Assembly: GCA_963662355.1 (NCBI GenBank) | Contig: OY759361.1 | Location: 1,922,001-1,986,000, forward strand | From: WTFY01 sp026713925 | Lineage (GTDB): Bacteria; Pseudomonadota; Gammaproteobacteria; UBA4575 | DNA length: 64,000 nt | Direction of reading: 5' to 3' | Shown here: in pieces, positions 17,419 to 26,506 of the stretch | Layout of the letters: each line of letters opens with the position of its first letter | Position numbering within the stretch: the stretch's first letter is position 1 | Program-made: the position numbers and the translations under genes | The notes under the pieces: model-generated | The model's database searches: none | The model's input: the letters and a program-made list of their open reading frames with translations, nothing else | What the model was told of the DNA's origin: nothing

Positions 17419-18327
17419 TCAGTCCAAGCGCTTAGGAACGATGCGCCCATCTTCCAGCACGGTGCCAATCCCAAAAAACCGCTTACTCACATCATAAATT
17501 CTAACGATATCCTGGGTAGGTGATTGCGGTATCCTAACTGGGTGACCATTGCGAATCTTTTCCATCATAGTTTCATCAAATAAAACTGCAGGACAAGACT
17601 GCAAGGCATCATCGACAGGCAGCAACATTTCATCCAGAGAAGTAAATCCAGTAGCTGAGACTTCATCCAGCTTCATAAGAGTATGTAGTTCGCGGTTCAC
17701 AAATGGCCCTAAGCCAGTCCGCCTTAGCCCAAAAACATGTGCGCCACAGCCCAGATATTCACCAAGATCTTCTGCAAGGGTCCTGACATAGGTGCCTTTG
17801 GAACAGTGCACATCCATCTGCAAGATTTCAGCATCTCTTTTTATCAACTCAAACTTGTGCACCTTGACTTGCCTTGGGGGACGCTCAACCTCAATCCCTT
17901 TTCTTGCAAGCTTATACAATCGGGTACCCTGATATTTTAATGCAGAATACATCGGGGGAGTCTGTTCGACGTCACCTGTCAGATGCCGCAAGGCCCGGTG
18001 AATCTGTACATCTGTCACCGACAATGCATCTTGCCTACCTGTTACACGGCCATCTGCATCGCCTGTATCGGTAGACACGCCAAGCTTCAATAACACTTGG
18101 TAATGTTTGTCTGAATTCAGTAGAAAGTCTGAAAGCTTCGTAGCTCGACCAAAACAGATAACCAGCAGACCCGTTGCAAGAGGATCCAGACTTCCCGTAT
18201 GCCCTGCCTTGTCAGCGTTGAATATCTTTTTTACTTTCTGTAATGCCAGGTTTGAAGTAATACCTGAAGGTTTGTCCAGCAATAACAGACCGTTCAGAGC
18301 ACGCCCTTTACGTTTTCTTCTGGACAT
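17419..18327 (-). CDS. truB: tRNA pseudouridine(55) synthase
   Basis: A 302-residue enzyme that makes pseudouridine 55 in the T-loop of tRNAs. The N-terminal LLLLDKPSGITSN, the catalytic Asp in GHTGSLDPLATGLL, the YSALKYQG motif and the C-terminal PUA-like part are all present. It begins 6 bases after rbfA, as part of the rimP-nusA-infB-rbfA-truB operon. Confidence 0.97.
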   Translation of the reverse strand: MSRRKRKGRALNGLLLLDKPSGITSNLALQKVKKIFNADKAGHTGSLDPLATGLLVICFGRATKLSDFLLNSDKHYQVLLKLGVSTDTGDADGRVTGRQDALSVTDVQIHRALRHLTGDVEQTPPMYSALKYQGTRLYKLARKGIEVERPPRQVKVHKFELIKRDAEILQMDVHCSKGTYVRTLAEDLGEYLGCGAHVFGLRRTGLGPFVNRELHTLMKLDEVSATGFTSLDEMLLPVDDALQSCPAVLFDETMMEKIRNGHPVRIPQSPTQDIVRIYDVSKRFFGIGTVLEDGRIVPKRLD

Positions 18328-18333
18328 GATGGA

Positions 18334-18684
18334 TCAACTGCGGATGCTGTCGTCTATCAGCTTCTCAATGCGCTCACTTTTTGTTTCGGTATCGTCTACG
18401 ATGAATTGCAATTGCGGGATTCTGCGCAACTGCAGTTTGTGACCCAGTCTAGTTCGCAAAAAACCCCTAGCACTTTGCAAACCCTTGAGGCTTTCAGTTA
18501 CATCCTGCTTTGAATCCAAATGACTGAAATACACTTTTGCCAAACTAAGATCCCTGTTCACTACAATTTCATATATGACAATTTCAGGAATCCTGGGATC
18601 GTTTACCTCCGCGCGCAACAGGGCAGCCAGTTCACGACGCAACAGTTCTCCAATACGTAGTGGCCTGGAAGACTCATGCTGCAT
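18334..18684 (-). CDS. rbfA: Ribosome-binding factor A
   Basis: A 116-residue KH-like factor that binds the immature 30S subunit and is needed for 16S rRNA 5'-end maturation and growth in the cold. It has the family pattern RxxRIGELLRREL near the N-terminus, the DPRIPE segment and LRRIPQLQFIVDDT near the end. The ATG at 18684 is favoured; a GTG four codons upstream is possible. It lies between infB and truB, the standard order. Confidence 0.95.
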   Translation of the reverse strand: MQHESSRPLRIGELLRRELAALLRAEVNDPRIPEIVIYEIVVNRDLSLAKVYFSHLDSKQDVTESLKGLQSARGFLRTRLGHKLQLRRIPQLQFIVDDTETKSERIEKLIDDSIRS

Positions 18685-18712
18685 TGCAAGAAACACAGTG
18701 CATTATGGATAC

Positions 18713-21214
18713 CTAAATTGAACGTGCAACTTCAGTACGTTCATAGACTTCAATCTGATCGCCTTCCTTGACGTCATTGTAATTTTTTACTGCAACTCCG
18801 CACTCCGTGCCTGCACGCACTTCATTGACATCATCTTTATGGCGGCGCAACGATTCAAGCTCTCCTTCAAAAATGACGACATTGTCGCGCAAAACGCGTA
18901 TGGGGTTACCACGTTTAATAGCTCCCTCCATTACTTGTGTACCTGCAACTGCCCCCATCTTGGAAGATTTAAAAACTTCCTTGACCTGTGCAAGCCCAAT
19001 GATCTCCTCACGCAACTCTGGAGAAAGCAGTCCACTCATGGACATTTTTACATCATCTATCGTTTCGTAAATGATGCTGTAGTAACGAATGTCAATTCCA
19101 AGTTCCGCAGCAACTCGTTTTGCAGCACTGTCCGCACGTACATTAAAGCCAATTACAATAGCACTGGATGCCCCGGCCAGATTGATATCCGATTCATTGA
19201 TTCCGCCTACGCCTGCCAGAACGATCTTAACTTCAACTTCATCAGTCGACAGTTTACCCAGAGAATCCCGCAATGCTTCCGCGCTGCCTTGTACATCGGC
19301 CTTGATCAGCAAATTGACTGAAGCGGCAGCGCTACCTCCCGCATTGTTGAAAATATTCTCAAGTTTTGACGCCTGTTGTGCAGCAAACCGGCTATCTCTA
19401 GATTTATTCTTACGCAAGCCTACAATTTCACGCACCTTGCGTTCATCAGTGACTACAATGGCTTCATCTCCGGCATCAGCCACACCTGATAAGCCTAATA
19501 CTGCTACTGGTATTGAAGGCCCAGCTACATTAATTTCCTTCCCATGCTCGTCAAACATGGCACGCACACGTCCAAACTCCTCCCCGGTCAGCAGCATGTT
19601 CCCTTTCGACAAACAGCCTTGCTGTACCAAAATCGTGATGACTGGACCGCGTCCCTTGTCCAGTGCAGATTCAATCACAACACCGGTTGCCGGCCCATGA
19701 TTGACAGCCTTCAATTCCAGTATCTCTGCCTGCAATGACACGGCTTCCAGTAAATCATCGATGCCCTGCCCGGTTACCGCTGAAACATCAACGAATATTG
19801 TATCGCCCCCCCATTGTTCCGGAATAACCTGATGCGCTGACAGATCATTGCGTGTTCGCTCCGGGTCTGCGTCTTCCTTGTCAATTTTGTTGACAGCAAT
19901 AATGACGGGGACACCTGCAGCTCGCGAGTGCTCAATGGCTTCTAACGTTTGTGGCATAACACCGTCGTCCGCTGCGACTACAATCACTACCACATCCGTA
20001 ACTTTTGCACCTCTGGCACGCATGGCAGTAAAAGCGGCATGACCAGGTGTATCCAGAAAAGTGATGGCACCCTTTTCCGTATTCACTCGATAGGCACCAA
20101 TATGCTGAGTGATACCACCTGCCTCGCCTGCAGCCACTTTGGTGCGCCGGATATAATCAAGCAAAGATGTCTTGCCATGATCGACATGCCCCATCACTGT
20201 AACCACGGGTTGACGTGCCTGGGCTTCCATTTCATCGTAATTGATCTTCAGGATGTCCGCTTCAATATCAGCAAACTGCATGGGCTTTGCATCGTGACCC
20301 AGTTCTTCAGCAACAAGGATTGCAGTATCCTGGTCAATCACTTGGTTAATAGTTGCCATAACCCCCATTTTCATCATCACAGCAATGACTTCTGCAGCCT
20401 TGATGGTCATTTTCTGTGCAAGGTCCAGAACTGAAATATTGTCCGGAACCAGAATTTCACGCTTAATCGGTCCAGTTGGTTTTTCAAACTTGTGTTTACT
20501 GCTTGGCTCAACTTTACCTGGTCTGCGCTGCTTTGCTCGAACCTTGCGTTTGCCTCCTTTGCCACTTGCAACGTGTAATTCGCGCCGTTTTACCTTAGAA
20601 TCCTGTTCTTTCTTTTCTTCGGCAACCGGTGGTGGCTTGTCTTCTTCCACAGGGGTCGGTGCATGAATTTCTGCTTCCTGTTGTTCCTGCGTCTCCAGGG
20701 GTGCAGCTATCTCTTCTACAGCCGCCTGCTCTACTTCTTGCAACGGAGCCTGTTTTTCTTGTTCTTCTACTTTAGCCTTGAGTTCAGCCTCCTGAGCTGC
20801 CTTTTCCAATTGCTCAGCCGCTTTCTTTTCCCTGGCAGTTTCCTGTTCCGCATGCTGCTGCCTTCTTCTAGCTTCCTCCTCAAGAACAGCACTGCGTTTT
20901 ACATACGTACGCTTGCGACGAACTTCAACGTTTACAGTGGCACGACTTATACTGCCACGGCCCTGTGTTGTGTTGACTTTTAGCTGTGAAGTGCTTTTTC
21001 TGCGCAGCACTATTTTCCTACTATCATCGGACGGAAAGGAGGTAGCTTTGTGACGGCTGTTGCGCAAATGATTGAGCAACTGCATTTTCTGCTTGTCACT
21101 GACGGTTTGATCCGGCATATGAATATCCAGGCCCGCTTCAGTCAACTGGACCAGCAGCTTCTTGACAGGAATATTAACTACTTCTGCTAGCTGTTTTACG
21201 GTAACTTCAGACAT
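18713..21214 (-). CDS. infB: Translation initiation factor IF-2
   Basis: An 833-residue GTPase that places fMet-tRNA on the 30S subunit and promotes subunit joining. It has an N-terminal IF2-N domain (TVKQLAEVVNIPVKKLL), a long charged low-complexity linker rich in Glu, Ala and Lys, then a second IF2-N and the G domain with GHVDHGKTS, DTPGHAAF and NKIDKED, followed by domains II-IV. Size and order are normal for gammaproteobacteria. It is 30 bases after nusA. Confidence 0.98.
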   Translation of the reverse strand: MSEVTVKQLAEVVNIPVKKLLVQLTEAGLDIHMPDQTVSDKQKMQLLNHLRNSRHKATSFPSDDSRKIVLRRKSTSQLKVNTTQGRGSISRATVNVEVRRKRTYVKRSAVLEEEARRRQQHAEQETAREKKAAEQLEKAAQEAELKAKVEEQEKQAPLQEVEQAAVEEIAAPLETQEQQEAEIHAPTPVEEDKPPPVAEEKKEQDSKVKRRELHVASGKGGKRKVRAKQRRPGKVEPSSKHKFEKPTGPIKREILVPDNISVLDLAQKMTIKAAEVIAVMMKMGVMATINQVIDQDTAILVAEELGHDAKPMQFADIEADILKINYDEMEAQARQPVVTVMGHVDHGKTSLLDYIRRTKVAAGEAGGITQHIGAYRVNTEKGAITFLDTPGHAAFTAMRARGAKVTDVVVIVVAADDGVMPQTLEAIEHSRAAGVPVIIAVNKIDKEDADPERTRNDLSAHQVIPEQWGGDTIFVDVSAVTGQGIDDLLEAVSLQAEILELKAVNHGPATGVVIESALDKGRGPVITILVQQGCLSKGNMLLTGEEFGRVRAMFDEHGKEINVAGPSIPVAVLGLSGVADAGDEAIVVTDERKVREIVGLRKNKSRDSRFAAQQASKLENIFNNAGGSAAASVNLLIKADVQGSAEALRDSLGKLSTDEVEVKIVLAGVGGINESDINLAGASSAIVIGFNVRADSAAKRVAAELGIDIRYYSIIYETIDDVKMSMSGLLSPELREEIIGLAQVKEVFKSSKMGAVAGTQVMEGAIKRGNPIRVLRDNVVIFEGELESLRRHKDDVNEVRAGTECGVAVKNYNDVKEGDQIEVYERTEVARSI

Positions 21215-21244
21215 GTCTCAATCAAGTTAATCCAAGCTTCCTCA

Positions 21245-22750
21245 CTATCGTGCTGCCCCTTCATCAGCGAACCAGGGAGCACGTGCAAGCATGATCAGTG
21301 CACCGGCACGCTCTGGGTCCAGCCCTTCAATATCCAGTAAATCATCCACCGCCTGCTCCGCCAATTCTTCCATCGTGGAAATCCCCCTGCAGGCAAGCTC
21401 AAACGCCAGATCCTTATCCATGCCCTCCAGTTCCAGCAAGTCCGAAGACGGCTCGACATCGGCAAATTTTTCCTCAGTAGCTATGGCTGAGGTCAGCAGT
21501 ATATCGCGCGCACGTGTACGCAATTCTTCGACGATTTCCTCATCAAACTCCTCTACCTCAACCAGTTCTTTAGGTGGTACATAGGCAATTTCCTCAACAC
21601 TTGAAAACCCTTCCTGCGCCAAGATCACGGCAACTTCCTCATCTACATCTAGCTGTGACATAAACATTTCCACCAGTTGGCGGGTTTCCGCTTCACTCTT
21701 CTCTTCTGCCTGCCCTTCTGTCATGACGTTCAACTCCCATCCCGTGAGCTGACTGGCAAGTTTCACATTCTGCCCGCCACGACCAATGGCCTGAGAGAGT
21801 TTCTCTTCGTCCACAGCTATATCCATGCTTTTCTTGTCTTCGTCTACAACGATGGAGGTCACCACTGCAGGGGACATCGCGTTTATCACAAACTGGGCCG
21901 GATTCTCATCCCACAGAATAATGTCAATACGCTCGCCAGCTAATTCATTGGAAATGGACTGTACTCGCGATCCACGCATGCCCACACAGGCACCCACCGG
22001 GTCAAGATGCATATCATTGGATTTAACAGAAATCTTTGCCCGCAAACCCGGATCTCGTGCAGCAGACAATACTTCAATCAGACCCTGCCCTACCTCAGGG
22101 ACTTCCAGCTTGACCAGTTCAGTCAGAAACTCAGGCGCGGTGCGAGTCAAAAGCAGCTGCGGGCCACGGGCCTCCTCACAAACCTCCTGCAAATATGCCC
22201 GGATCCGGTCACCCGGACGCACCACTTCTCTTGGCACCATTTGTTCACGGGGAACATACCCTTCTGCATTCCCGCCCAGATCAACGTATGTGCCGGAATG
22301 ATCTGCACGCTTGACCACGCCCATGATCAGCTCTCCGACACGATCTCTGAACGCATCAACGACCTGTGACCTTTCAGCTTCTCTTACCTTCTGAACAATA
22401 ACCTGCTTGGCAGTGTGTGCAGAAATTCGCCCGAAGGATACGGATTCTATCGGCACCTCTATATACTGGCCAACCTGAATTTCGGGATGTTCATCGCATG
22501 CATAACTGTACAGCTTCTGCCTTTCAGGTGATTCAAATTCCGGGTCTTCATCATCCACCACGAGCCAGCGCCTGAAGGTCTCATAGTCACCCGACTCACG
22601 GTTTATCGCAACGCGCACATCCATTTCAAGGCCGTGTTTTTTTCGTGTCGCCGTGGCGAGTGCAGCCTCAATCGCCTCAAATATAATCTCCTTATCAACG
22701 CCTTTCTCATTTGAGACAGTATCGACAACCAATAAGATTTCTTTATTCAT
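21245..22750 (-). CDS. nusA: Transcription termination/antitermination factor NusA
   Basis: A 501-residue RNA polymerase-binding factor affecting pausing, termination and antitermination. Domains in order: N-terminal RNAP-binding (MNKEILLVVDTVSNEKG), S1 (near residues 130-200), KH1 and KH2 (GACVGMRGSRVQ; AIGRGGQNVKLA), and two C-terminal acidic helix-hairpin-helix repeats (LLELEGMDKDLAFELA; LLDIEGLDPERAGALI) typical of gammaproteobacteria. The ATG at 22750 matches the family start; a TTG five codons upstream is unlikely. NusA may regulate its own operon through the terminator in the rimP leader. Confidence 0.98.
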   Translation of the reverse strand: MNKEILLVVDTVSNEKGVDKEIIFEAIEAALATATRKKHGLEMDVRVAINRESGDYETFRRWLVVDDEDPEFESPERQKLYSYACDEHPEIQVGQYIEVPIESVSFGRISAHTAKQVIVQKVREAERSQVVDAFRDRVGELIMGVVKRADHSGTYVDLGGNAEGYVPREQMVPREVVRPGDRIRAYLQEVCEEARGPQLLLTRTAPEFLTELVKLEVPEVGQGLIEVLSAARDPGLRAKISVKSNDMHLDPVGACVGMRGSRVQSISNELAGERIDIILWDENPAQFVINAMSPAVVTSIVVDEDKKSMDIAVDEEKLSQAIGRGGQNVKLASQLTGWELNVMTEGQAEEKSEAETRQLVEMFMSQLDVDEEVAVILAQEGFSSVEEIAYVPPKELVEVEEFDEEIVEELRTRARDILLTSAIATEEKFADVEPSSDLLELEGMDKDLAFELACRGISTMEELAEQAVDDLLDIEGLDPERAGALIMLARAPWFADEGAAR

Positions 22751-22768
22751 ACATGGGTTACTCAAACA

Positions 22769-23245
22769 TCAATCGTGGAATTTTATCTCCGCATCCAGCT
22801 TTGCATTCTTGACTGCCTGCAACGGAATTGTGAATAGTATATTGTCCTGAATTTTTATCCTGACACTTTCGTCTTCAACGCACTCCAGATAACCACTGAA
22901 ATTTCTACGCCCCTCAATGGGCCATAATGTTTTGACCTTTATCTTGCTGCCCACTGCTTCCTGCAACTGTTCAAAATTGAACAAGCTCCGATTGATCCCC
23001 GGAGATGAAATCTCCAATGTGTAGGGCATGTGAATTGGATCTTCAACATCCAGCACGGCACTCAGTTGCTCACTCACTTGTGAACAATCATCGAGGGTGA
23101 CACCTTTGTTTCTGTCTATATACACTCGCACTTGTGCAGTCCTGATTCCTGCCTGGCACTCCAGTCCCCAAAGCTCATAGCCCATGCCCGTAATCACCGG
23201 CTCGATGATCGGCACAATACCAAATGGGTCTCTATACAAATTCAT
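22769..23245 (-). CDS. rimP: Ribosome maturation factor RimP
   Basis: A 158-residue protein needed for 30S subunit assembly. The N-terminal alpha/beta domain (PVITGMGYELWGLEC; VRVYID, GVTLDDCSQVSEQLS) and the conserved EISSPGINRSL are present, followed by the SH3-like C-terminal domain. The ATG at 23245 is chosen; the open frame extends 12 codons further but through the terminator hairpin. It is the first gene of the operon that continues to truB. Confidence 0.95.
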   Translation of the reverse strand: MNLYRDPFGIVPIIEPVITGMGYELWGLECQAGIRTAQVRVYIDRNKGVTLDDCSQVSEQLSAVLDVEDPIHMPYTLEISSPGINRSLFNFEQLQEAVGSKIKVKTLWPIEGRRNFSGYLECVEDESVRIKIQDNILFTIPLQAVKNAKLDAEIKFHD

Positions 23246-23253
23246 TCGTCCAA

Positions 23254-23276
23254 TAAAAAGGGCCCTCCCGGGCCCT
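23254..23276 (-). terminator. Intrinsic terminator in the rimP-nusA-infB leader (candidate attenuator)
   Basis: On the minus strand AGGGCCC, a four-base loop GGGA and GGGCCCT form a perfect 7-bp G/C-rich stem followed at once by TTTTATT. It lies between the promoter at 23327-23355 and the rimP ATG, 13 bases upstream of that ATG, so it must be passed by RNA polymerase to express the operon. Upstream in the leader an additional CGTTG/CAACG pair could form an alternative hairpin. Confidence 0.75.
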
Positions 23277-23326
23277 CGCAAACCGTTGACTAAACAACGA
23301 CTTATTATTCTCCTTCCACGTTACGA

Positions 23327-23355
23327 AGTATAGGCGAGAATGCCAAAAACATCAA
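23327..23355 (-). promoter_or_regulatory. Sigma-70 promoter of the rimP-nusA-infB operon
   Basis: On the minus strand TATACT (23327-23332) lies exactly 17 bases after TTGATG (23350-23355). Expected start of transcription is near 23320, giving a leader of about 75 bases that contains the terminator-like hairpin. Confidence 0.65.
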
Positions 23356-23403
23356 GAACATTGCATATCACTTGAAAAGCAAATTATCTTCGATAAAACC
23401 GCA

Positions 23404-25095
23404 TTATTTAACGTACATCTCAACAATCGTCCCTTCCAGTACTTCAGCAGCAAACCCGATCGTCTCTGAAAGTGTTGGATGAGGATGTATGAGGCTGGCA
23501 ATCTCATTTGCCGTACAGCCTTTCCTGATCGCCAATGCCGCCTCCGAGATAAGGTCACCTGCATTGATGCCTACTATTCCCGCTCCAATTATTTTCCCGG
23601 TCTTCGGGTCAAACAGTGCCTTGGTCATCCCCTCTTTTCTTTCCAGACTCAATGCACGCCCGCTTGCAGCCCATGGGAATACCCCCTTTTCATACATAGC
23701 ATTTGATTCCTTAGCCCGGGTTTCTGTCATGCCCACCCAAGCGACTTCGGGGTCTGTATATGCGACATAAGGGATCAGACTGCCGTCAAATGTACTGTCC
23801 ATACCGGCAATCACCTCAGCAGCCACCTTGCCTTCATGTGCCGCTTTGTGTGCAAGCATGGGCGGTCCTGCAACATCTCCAACAGCAAAGATATTGCTGA
23901 TGTTGGTCCTCATCTGGTGGTCCGTTGGAATGAAACCCCTTTCATCAATCTTGATCCCTGCTTTCTCTGCATCAATCAGCTTGCCATTGGGCTGCCTGCC
24001 TACAGCAACCAGCACTTGGTCGAAAACATCTTTTTTCTTCTTCACCGAGCCACTGAACGTGACAAACATCCCGTTCAGTGTGGATTCGATTTTCTCAACC
24101 CGGCTGCTTACAAAAATATTTTCATAAAGACCTTGAATATGCCTGTGCAGAGGCTTTACCAGATCAGGGTCTGTACCGGGTATCAGGGAATCCGCAAATT
24201 CAACAATGGTGACTTTTGCGCCTAGTTCGTGATACACGGCAGCCATTTCCAGACCGATAATGCCACCCCCGACAACAAGCAGCCTACCTGGAATCTGATC
24301 AGGCTCCAATGCACCGGCAGATGAGATTACACGCGGGTCTTCATAAGGAAAACCCGGTATTTTTACCGGTTCTGAGCCAGCTGCAACAACAGCTTGCTCA
24401 AATCCCACGGAAATGCACTGGTCATCTGACAGTCTGACCTCGAGCTCATGCGACGACAAAAATTTACCTTCGCCCCGGACGATGAGTACATTGCGTTTTT
24501 CCGCAAGAGTGGCCAAACCGCGGTTCAACTGGCCTATTACCCTGTTCTTCCAGTTGCGCAATGCACGGGTATCCAGTTCAAAAGAAGAAAACCTTATCCC
24601 AAGATCACGCATCTCCCTGGTCTCACTGATCACCTTGGCTGCATGCAACAGGGATTTCGACGGGATGCAGCCGGTATTCAGACACACCCCGCCAAGGGAG
24701 TCATGGCGCTCAACAAGCACTACTTTTTTGCCAAGGTCTGCAGCCCGGAAAGCAGCTGAATATCCTCCCGGTCCAGAACCCAGAATGACAACCTGAGTCT
24801 TCAGGTCTCCAACAGGACCTGTTGCTTCCGGAAGTTCTTCGAGCCGTACTGATTTTTCCGGCTCAAGCTTTATCAGAACATCGCCTTCAGTCACATCCTC
24901 CTGAATCCCGACTACGACTTCACGCACAGTGCCACTGTGCGGAGAAGGTATTTCCATAGCAGCTTTTTCAGTCTCGACAGTAATCAAATGATCGCCTGCC
25001 TGGACAACATCGCCTGTCGAAACCAGAATTTCTATCACAGACGCAGAATCCGCACCGTTCAGGTCAGGTGTACAAATATCCAGCAATGTACCCAT
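23404..25095 (-). CDS. lpdA: Dihydrolipoamide dehydrogenase with N-terminal lipoyl domain
   Basis: A 563-residue E3 subunit that reoxidises dihydrolipoamide with NAD in 2-oxoacid dehydrogenase or glycine-cleavage complexes. Residues 1-80 are a lipoyl domain with the modified Lys in ETEKAAMEI (Lys44). The rest is a standard flavoprotein: GSGPGGYSAA FAD site, redox disulfide GGVCLNTGC, NAD site GGGIIGLE, and the HPHPTLSE catalytic end. A lipoyl-E3 fusion is common in Neisseria- and Pseudomonas-type pyruvate dehydrogenase operons, but no E1 or E2 gene is near, so its partner complex is unknown. It is the most downstream gene of the accessory segment and is co-directional with the flavin operon 164 bases upstream. 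Confidence 0.94.
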   Translation of the reverse strand: MGTLLDICTPDLNGADSASVIEILVSTGDVVQAGDHLITVETEKAAMEIPSPHSGTVREVVVGIQEDVTEGDVLIKLEPEKSVRLEELPEATGPVGDLKTQVVILGSGPGGYSAAFRAADLGKKVVLVERHDSLGGVCLNTGCIPSKSLLHAAKVISETREMRDLGIRFSSFELDTRALRNWKNRVIGQLNRGLATLAEKRNVLIVRGEGKFLSSHELEVRLSDDQCISVGFEQAVVAAGSEPVKIPGFPYEDPRVISSAGALEPDQIPGRLLVVGGGIIGLEMAAVYHELGAKVTIVEFADSLIPGTDPDLVKPLHRHIQGLYENIFVSSRVEKIESTLNGMFVTFSGSVKKKKDVFDQVLVAVGRQPNGKLIDAEKAGIKIDERGFIPTDHQMRTNISNIFAVGDVAGPPMLAHKAAHEGKVAAEVIAGMDSTFDGSLIPYVAYTDPEVAWVGMTETRAKESNAMYEKGVFPWAASGRALSLERKEGMTKALFDPKTGKIIGAGIVGINAGDLISEAALAIRKGCTANEIASLIHPHPTLSETIGFAAEVLEGTIVEMYVK

Positions 25096-25259
25096 TTCAG
25101 TGCACCAGCAGTGTGTTACAGGAGATCAAGTCAGCTTTGATTGGATACACTGGCTTTGTCTAACAGACCATGCTTTCAAAGCCAGTTCGAAAAAAAGATG
25201 TACCCCCAGGCAGGGTGTCAGGAAAACAAAACTGGTCTGCGCTGAAGTCCCTCAGGCAG

Positions 25260-25826
25260 TCAGGAAGAGTTTGCATTAGGATCGAATTCCTTATCATTGA
25301 CTTTGATTGACCCGTCAACCTGCACCGTCCGGGTTAACATATCCATCACCGGGCACTGGCTTTCAACATCCTTCACAAGGCTCTCTATCAACTCTCTTGG
25401 AGCTGAACTTTTTATATGGGTCTCATAGTTAATCCCAGAAAATCCCGGGGATATGCCTTTGTCATCCGTCAAACCAAGCAGACCTCTCACATCAAGTTTG
25501 GCTTTCAGTGTGATATCACATTCCTCCAAGGGTATACCCCGTACGGCGGCCAGCGCTGCAAACATGATCTGCTGACATGAACCTAGTGCCGCCAGAATCA
25601 GCTCAACAGGACTGGCACTCAAGTCCGTACCGCCAAATGCAGGAGGCTCGTCAACAAGCAACTTGTGCTCCCTGCGGATCTGGTTTTTGCAAAGAGTCCC
25701 GCCTTCCCAATGCGTATTTACATAGTACTTGAATTTTCCGTATTCAGGATCCTTGTTTGCACGGTCAATGATGCTCTGTACCGCTACCTTTACATTTTCC
25801 AGGCTTTCAACATTTTCTTTAGTCAT
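25260..25826 (-). CDS. OsmC/Ohr-family protein
   Basis: A 188-residue protein of the OsmC fold. Such proteins reduce organic hydroperoxides through two cysteines. Both are visible: Cys84 in ALGSCQQ and Cys158 in SQCPVMDML, with the usual DLSASPVELILAALG lead-in. The ATG is clear. It is downstream of the SfnG-like oxygenase and FMN reductase, so it may deal with peroxides leaked by flavin oxygenation or with sulfur intermediates (inference). The residue set supports activity; the substrate is unknown. Confidence 0.88.
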   Translation of the reverse strand: MTKENVESLENVKVAVQSIIDRANKDPEYGKFKYYVNTHWEGGTLCKNQIRREHKLLVDEPPAFGGTDLSASPVELILAALGSCQQIMFAALAAVRGIPLEECDITLKAKLDVRGLLGLTDDKGISPGFSGINYETHIKSSAPRELIESLVKDVESQCPVMDMLTRTVQVDGSIKVNDKEFDPNANSS

Positions 25827-25949
25827 TTTCTTTCAGCTTTTGCGGTGCGGTATTCCAGTTCCGTGAAATTTCAAAATTCGTTATCTGCCGGCTTGTTGAT
25901 GCAGGTTAATTGTAGTGAGCATTTCGCTGCACTGCGCACACGAGTGAAG

Positions 25950-26135
25950 TCACACAGGTTTAAGTGTGTTGTCAGGCCTATTCAGCAAAATCCCTTGCGT
26001 GCGAAGCGAATATTCCAGTGTTGGCAAAGCGTTATCCGGGCAACCCGTGTATCCTGATGACCGGTAATCGCCGCAACCATATGTCAGACAGCAACTGTAA
26101 TCAGTGCAACTGCCTTCTGCAATAGACCCAGTCAC
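25950..26135 (-). CDS. Doubtful 61-residue Cys-rich open frame
   Basis: A GTG-initiated frame beginning 18 bases after the preceding gene, with a GGAG only three bases before the start. The first 30 residues contain five Cys (CTDYSCCLTYGCG and TGC). It fills part of the 327-base gap between the 101-residue protein and the OsmC-like gene. No family is recognised; it may be chance. The rest of this gap shows no other feature. Confidence 0.25.
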   Translation of the reverse strand: MTGSIAEGSCTDYSCCLTYGCGDYRSSGYTGCPDNALPTLEYSLRTQGILLNRPDNTLKPV

Positions 26136-26153
26136 GCTCTCCGGTACTGGGCT

Positions 26154-26459
26154 TCAGTCATCATACAGATTCGTGTATGTATCCATGCCAACACCTCCAT
26201 GGTACTTGGGAAATGCCGCAGTGATATTTGTAATATGCTTGGCTGGCATGCTGTCGTACACCTTTTCCGCCTCATCCATGTCCAACACTTTTATACTTTC
26301 AGTCTTATCATCCTGTACAAAGTAATTGGAATTTAATGCTCGAAACAGGAATTTCCCAGCATTTTCATCATACGCCAGCAACGTAGACGTGTCGGTTCTG
26401 TAACGCTCTGAATCAACCTCTTGCAGTAATTTCTTGTATTTAGGAGCTTCTGCACACAT
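26154..26459 (-). CDS. Hypothetical 101-residue protein of the flavin operon
   Basis: An acidic soluble protein of 101 residues with a clear ATG. It shows no membrane segment, signal or known motif; the sequence has LAYDENAGKFLFRALNS and ends with Tyr-rich KYHGGVGMDTYTNLY. It begins 47 bases after the FMN reductase gene on the same strand. I do not recognise it. Its position suggests a small accessory subunit or stability factor for the flavin enzymes, but that is only context. Confidence 0.65.
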   Translation of the reverse strand: MCAEAPKYKKLLQEVDSERYRTDTSTLLAYDENAGKFLFRALNSNYFVQDDKTESIKVLDMDEAEKVYDSMPAKHITNITAAFPKYHGGVGMDTYTNLYDD

Positions 26460-26506
26460 TTTTGGTATTCCCCTCCGTCAGTAGGTTTAACAAGTACAAT
26501 TAATGA

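Noticed and set aside
23281..23403. A tRNA gene directly upstream of rimP, as metY in Escherichia coli
   Set aside because: No cloverleaf or T-arm pattern is present there; the initiator tRNA is at 35.45 kb.
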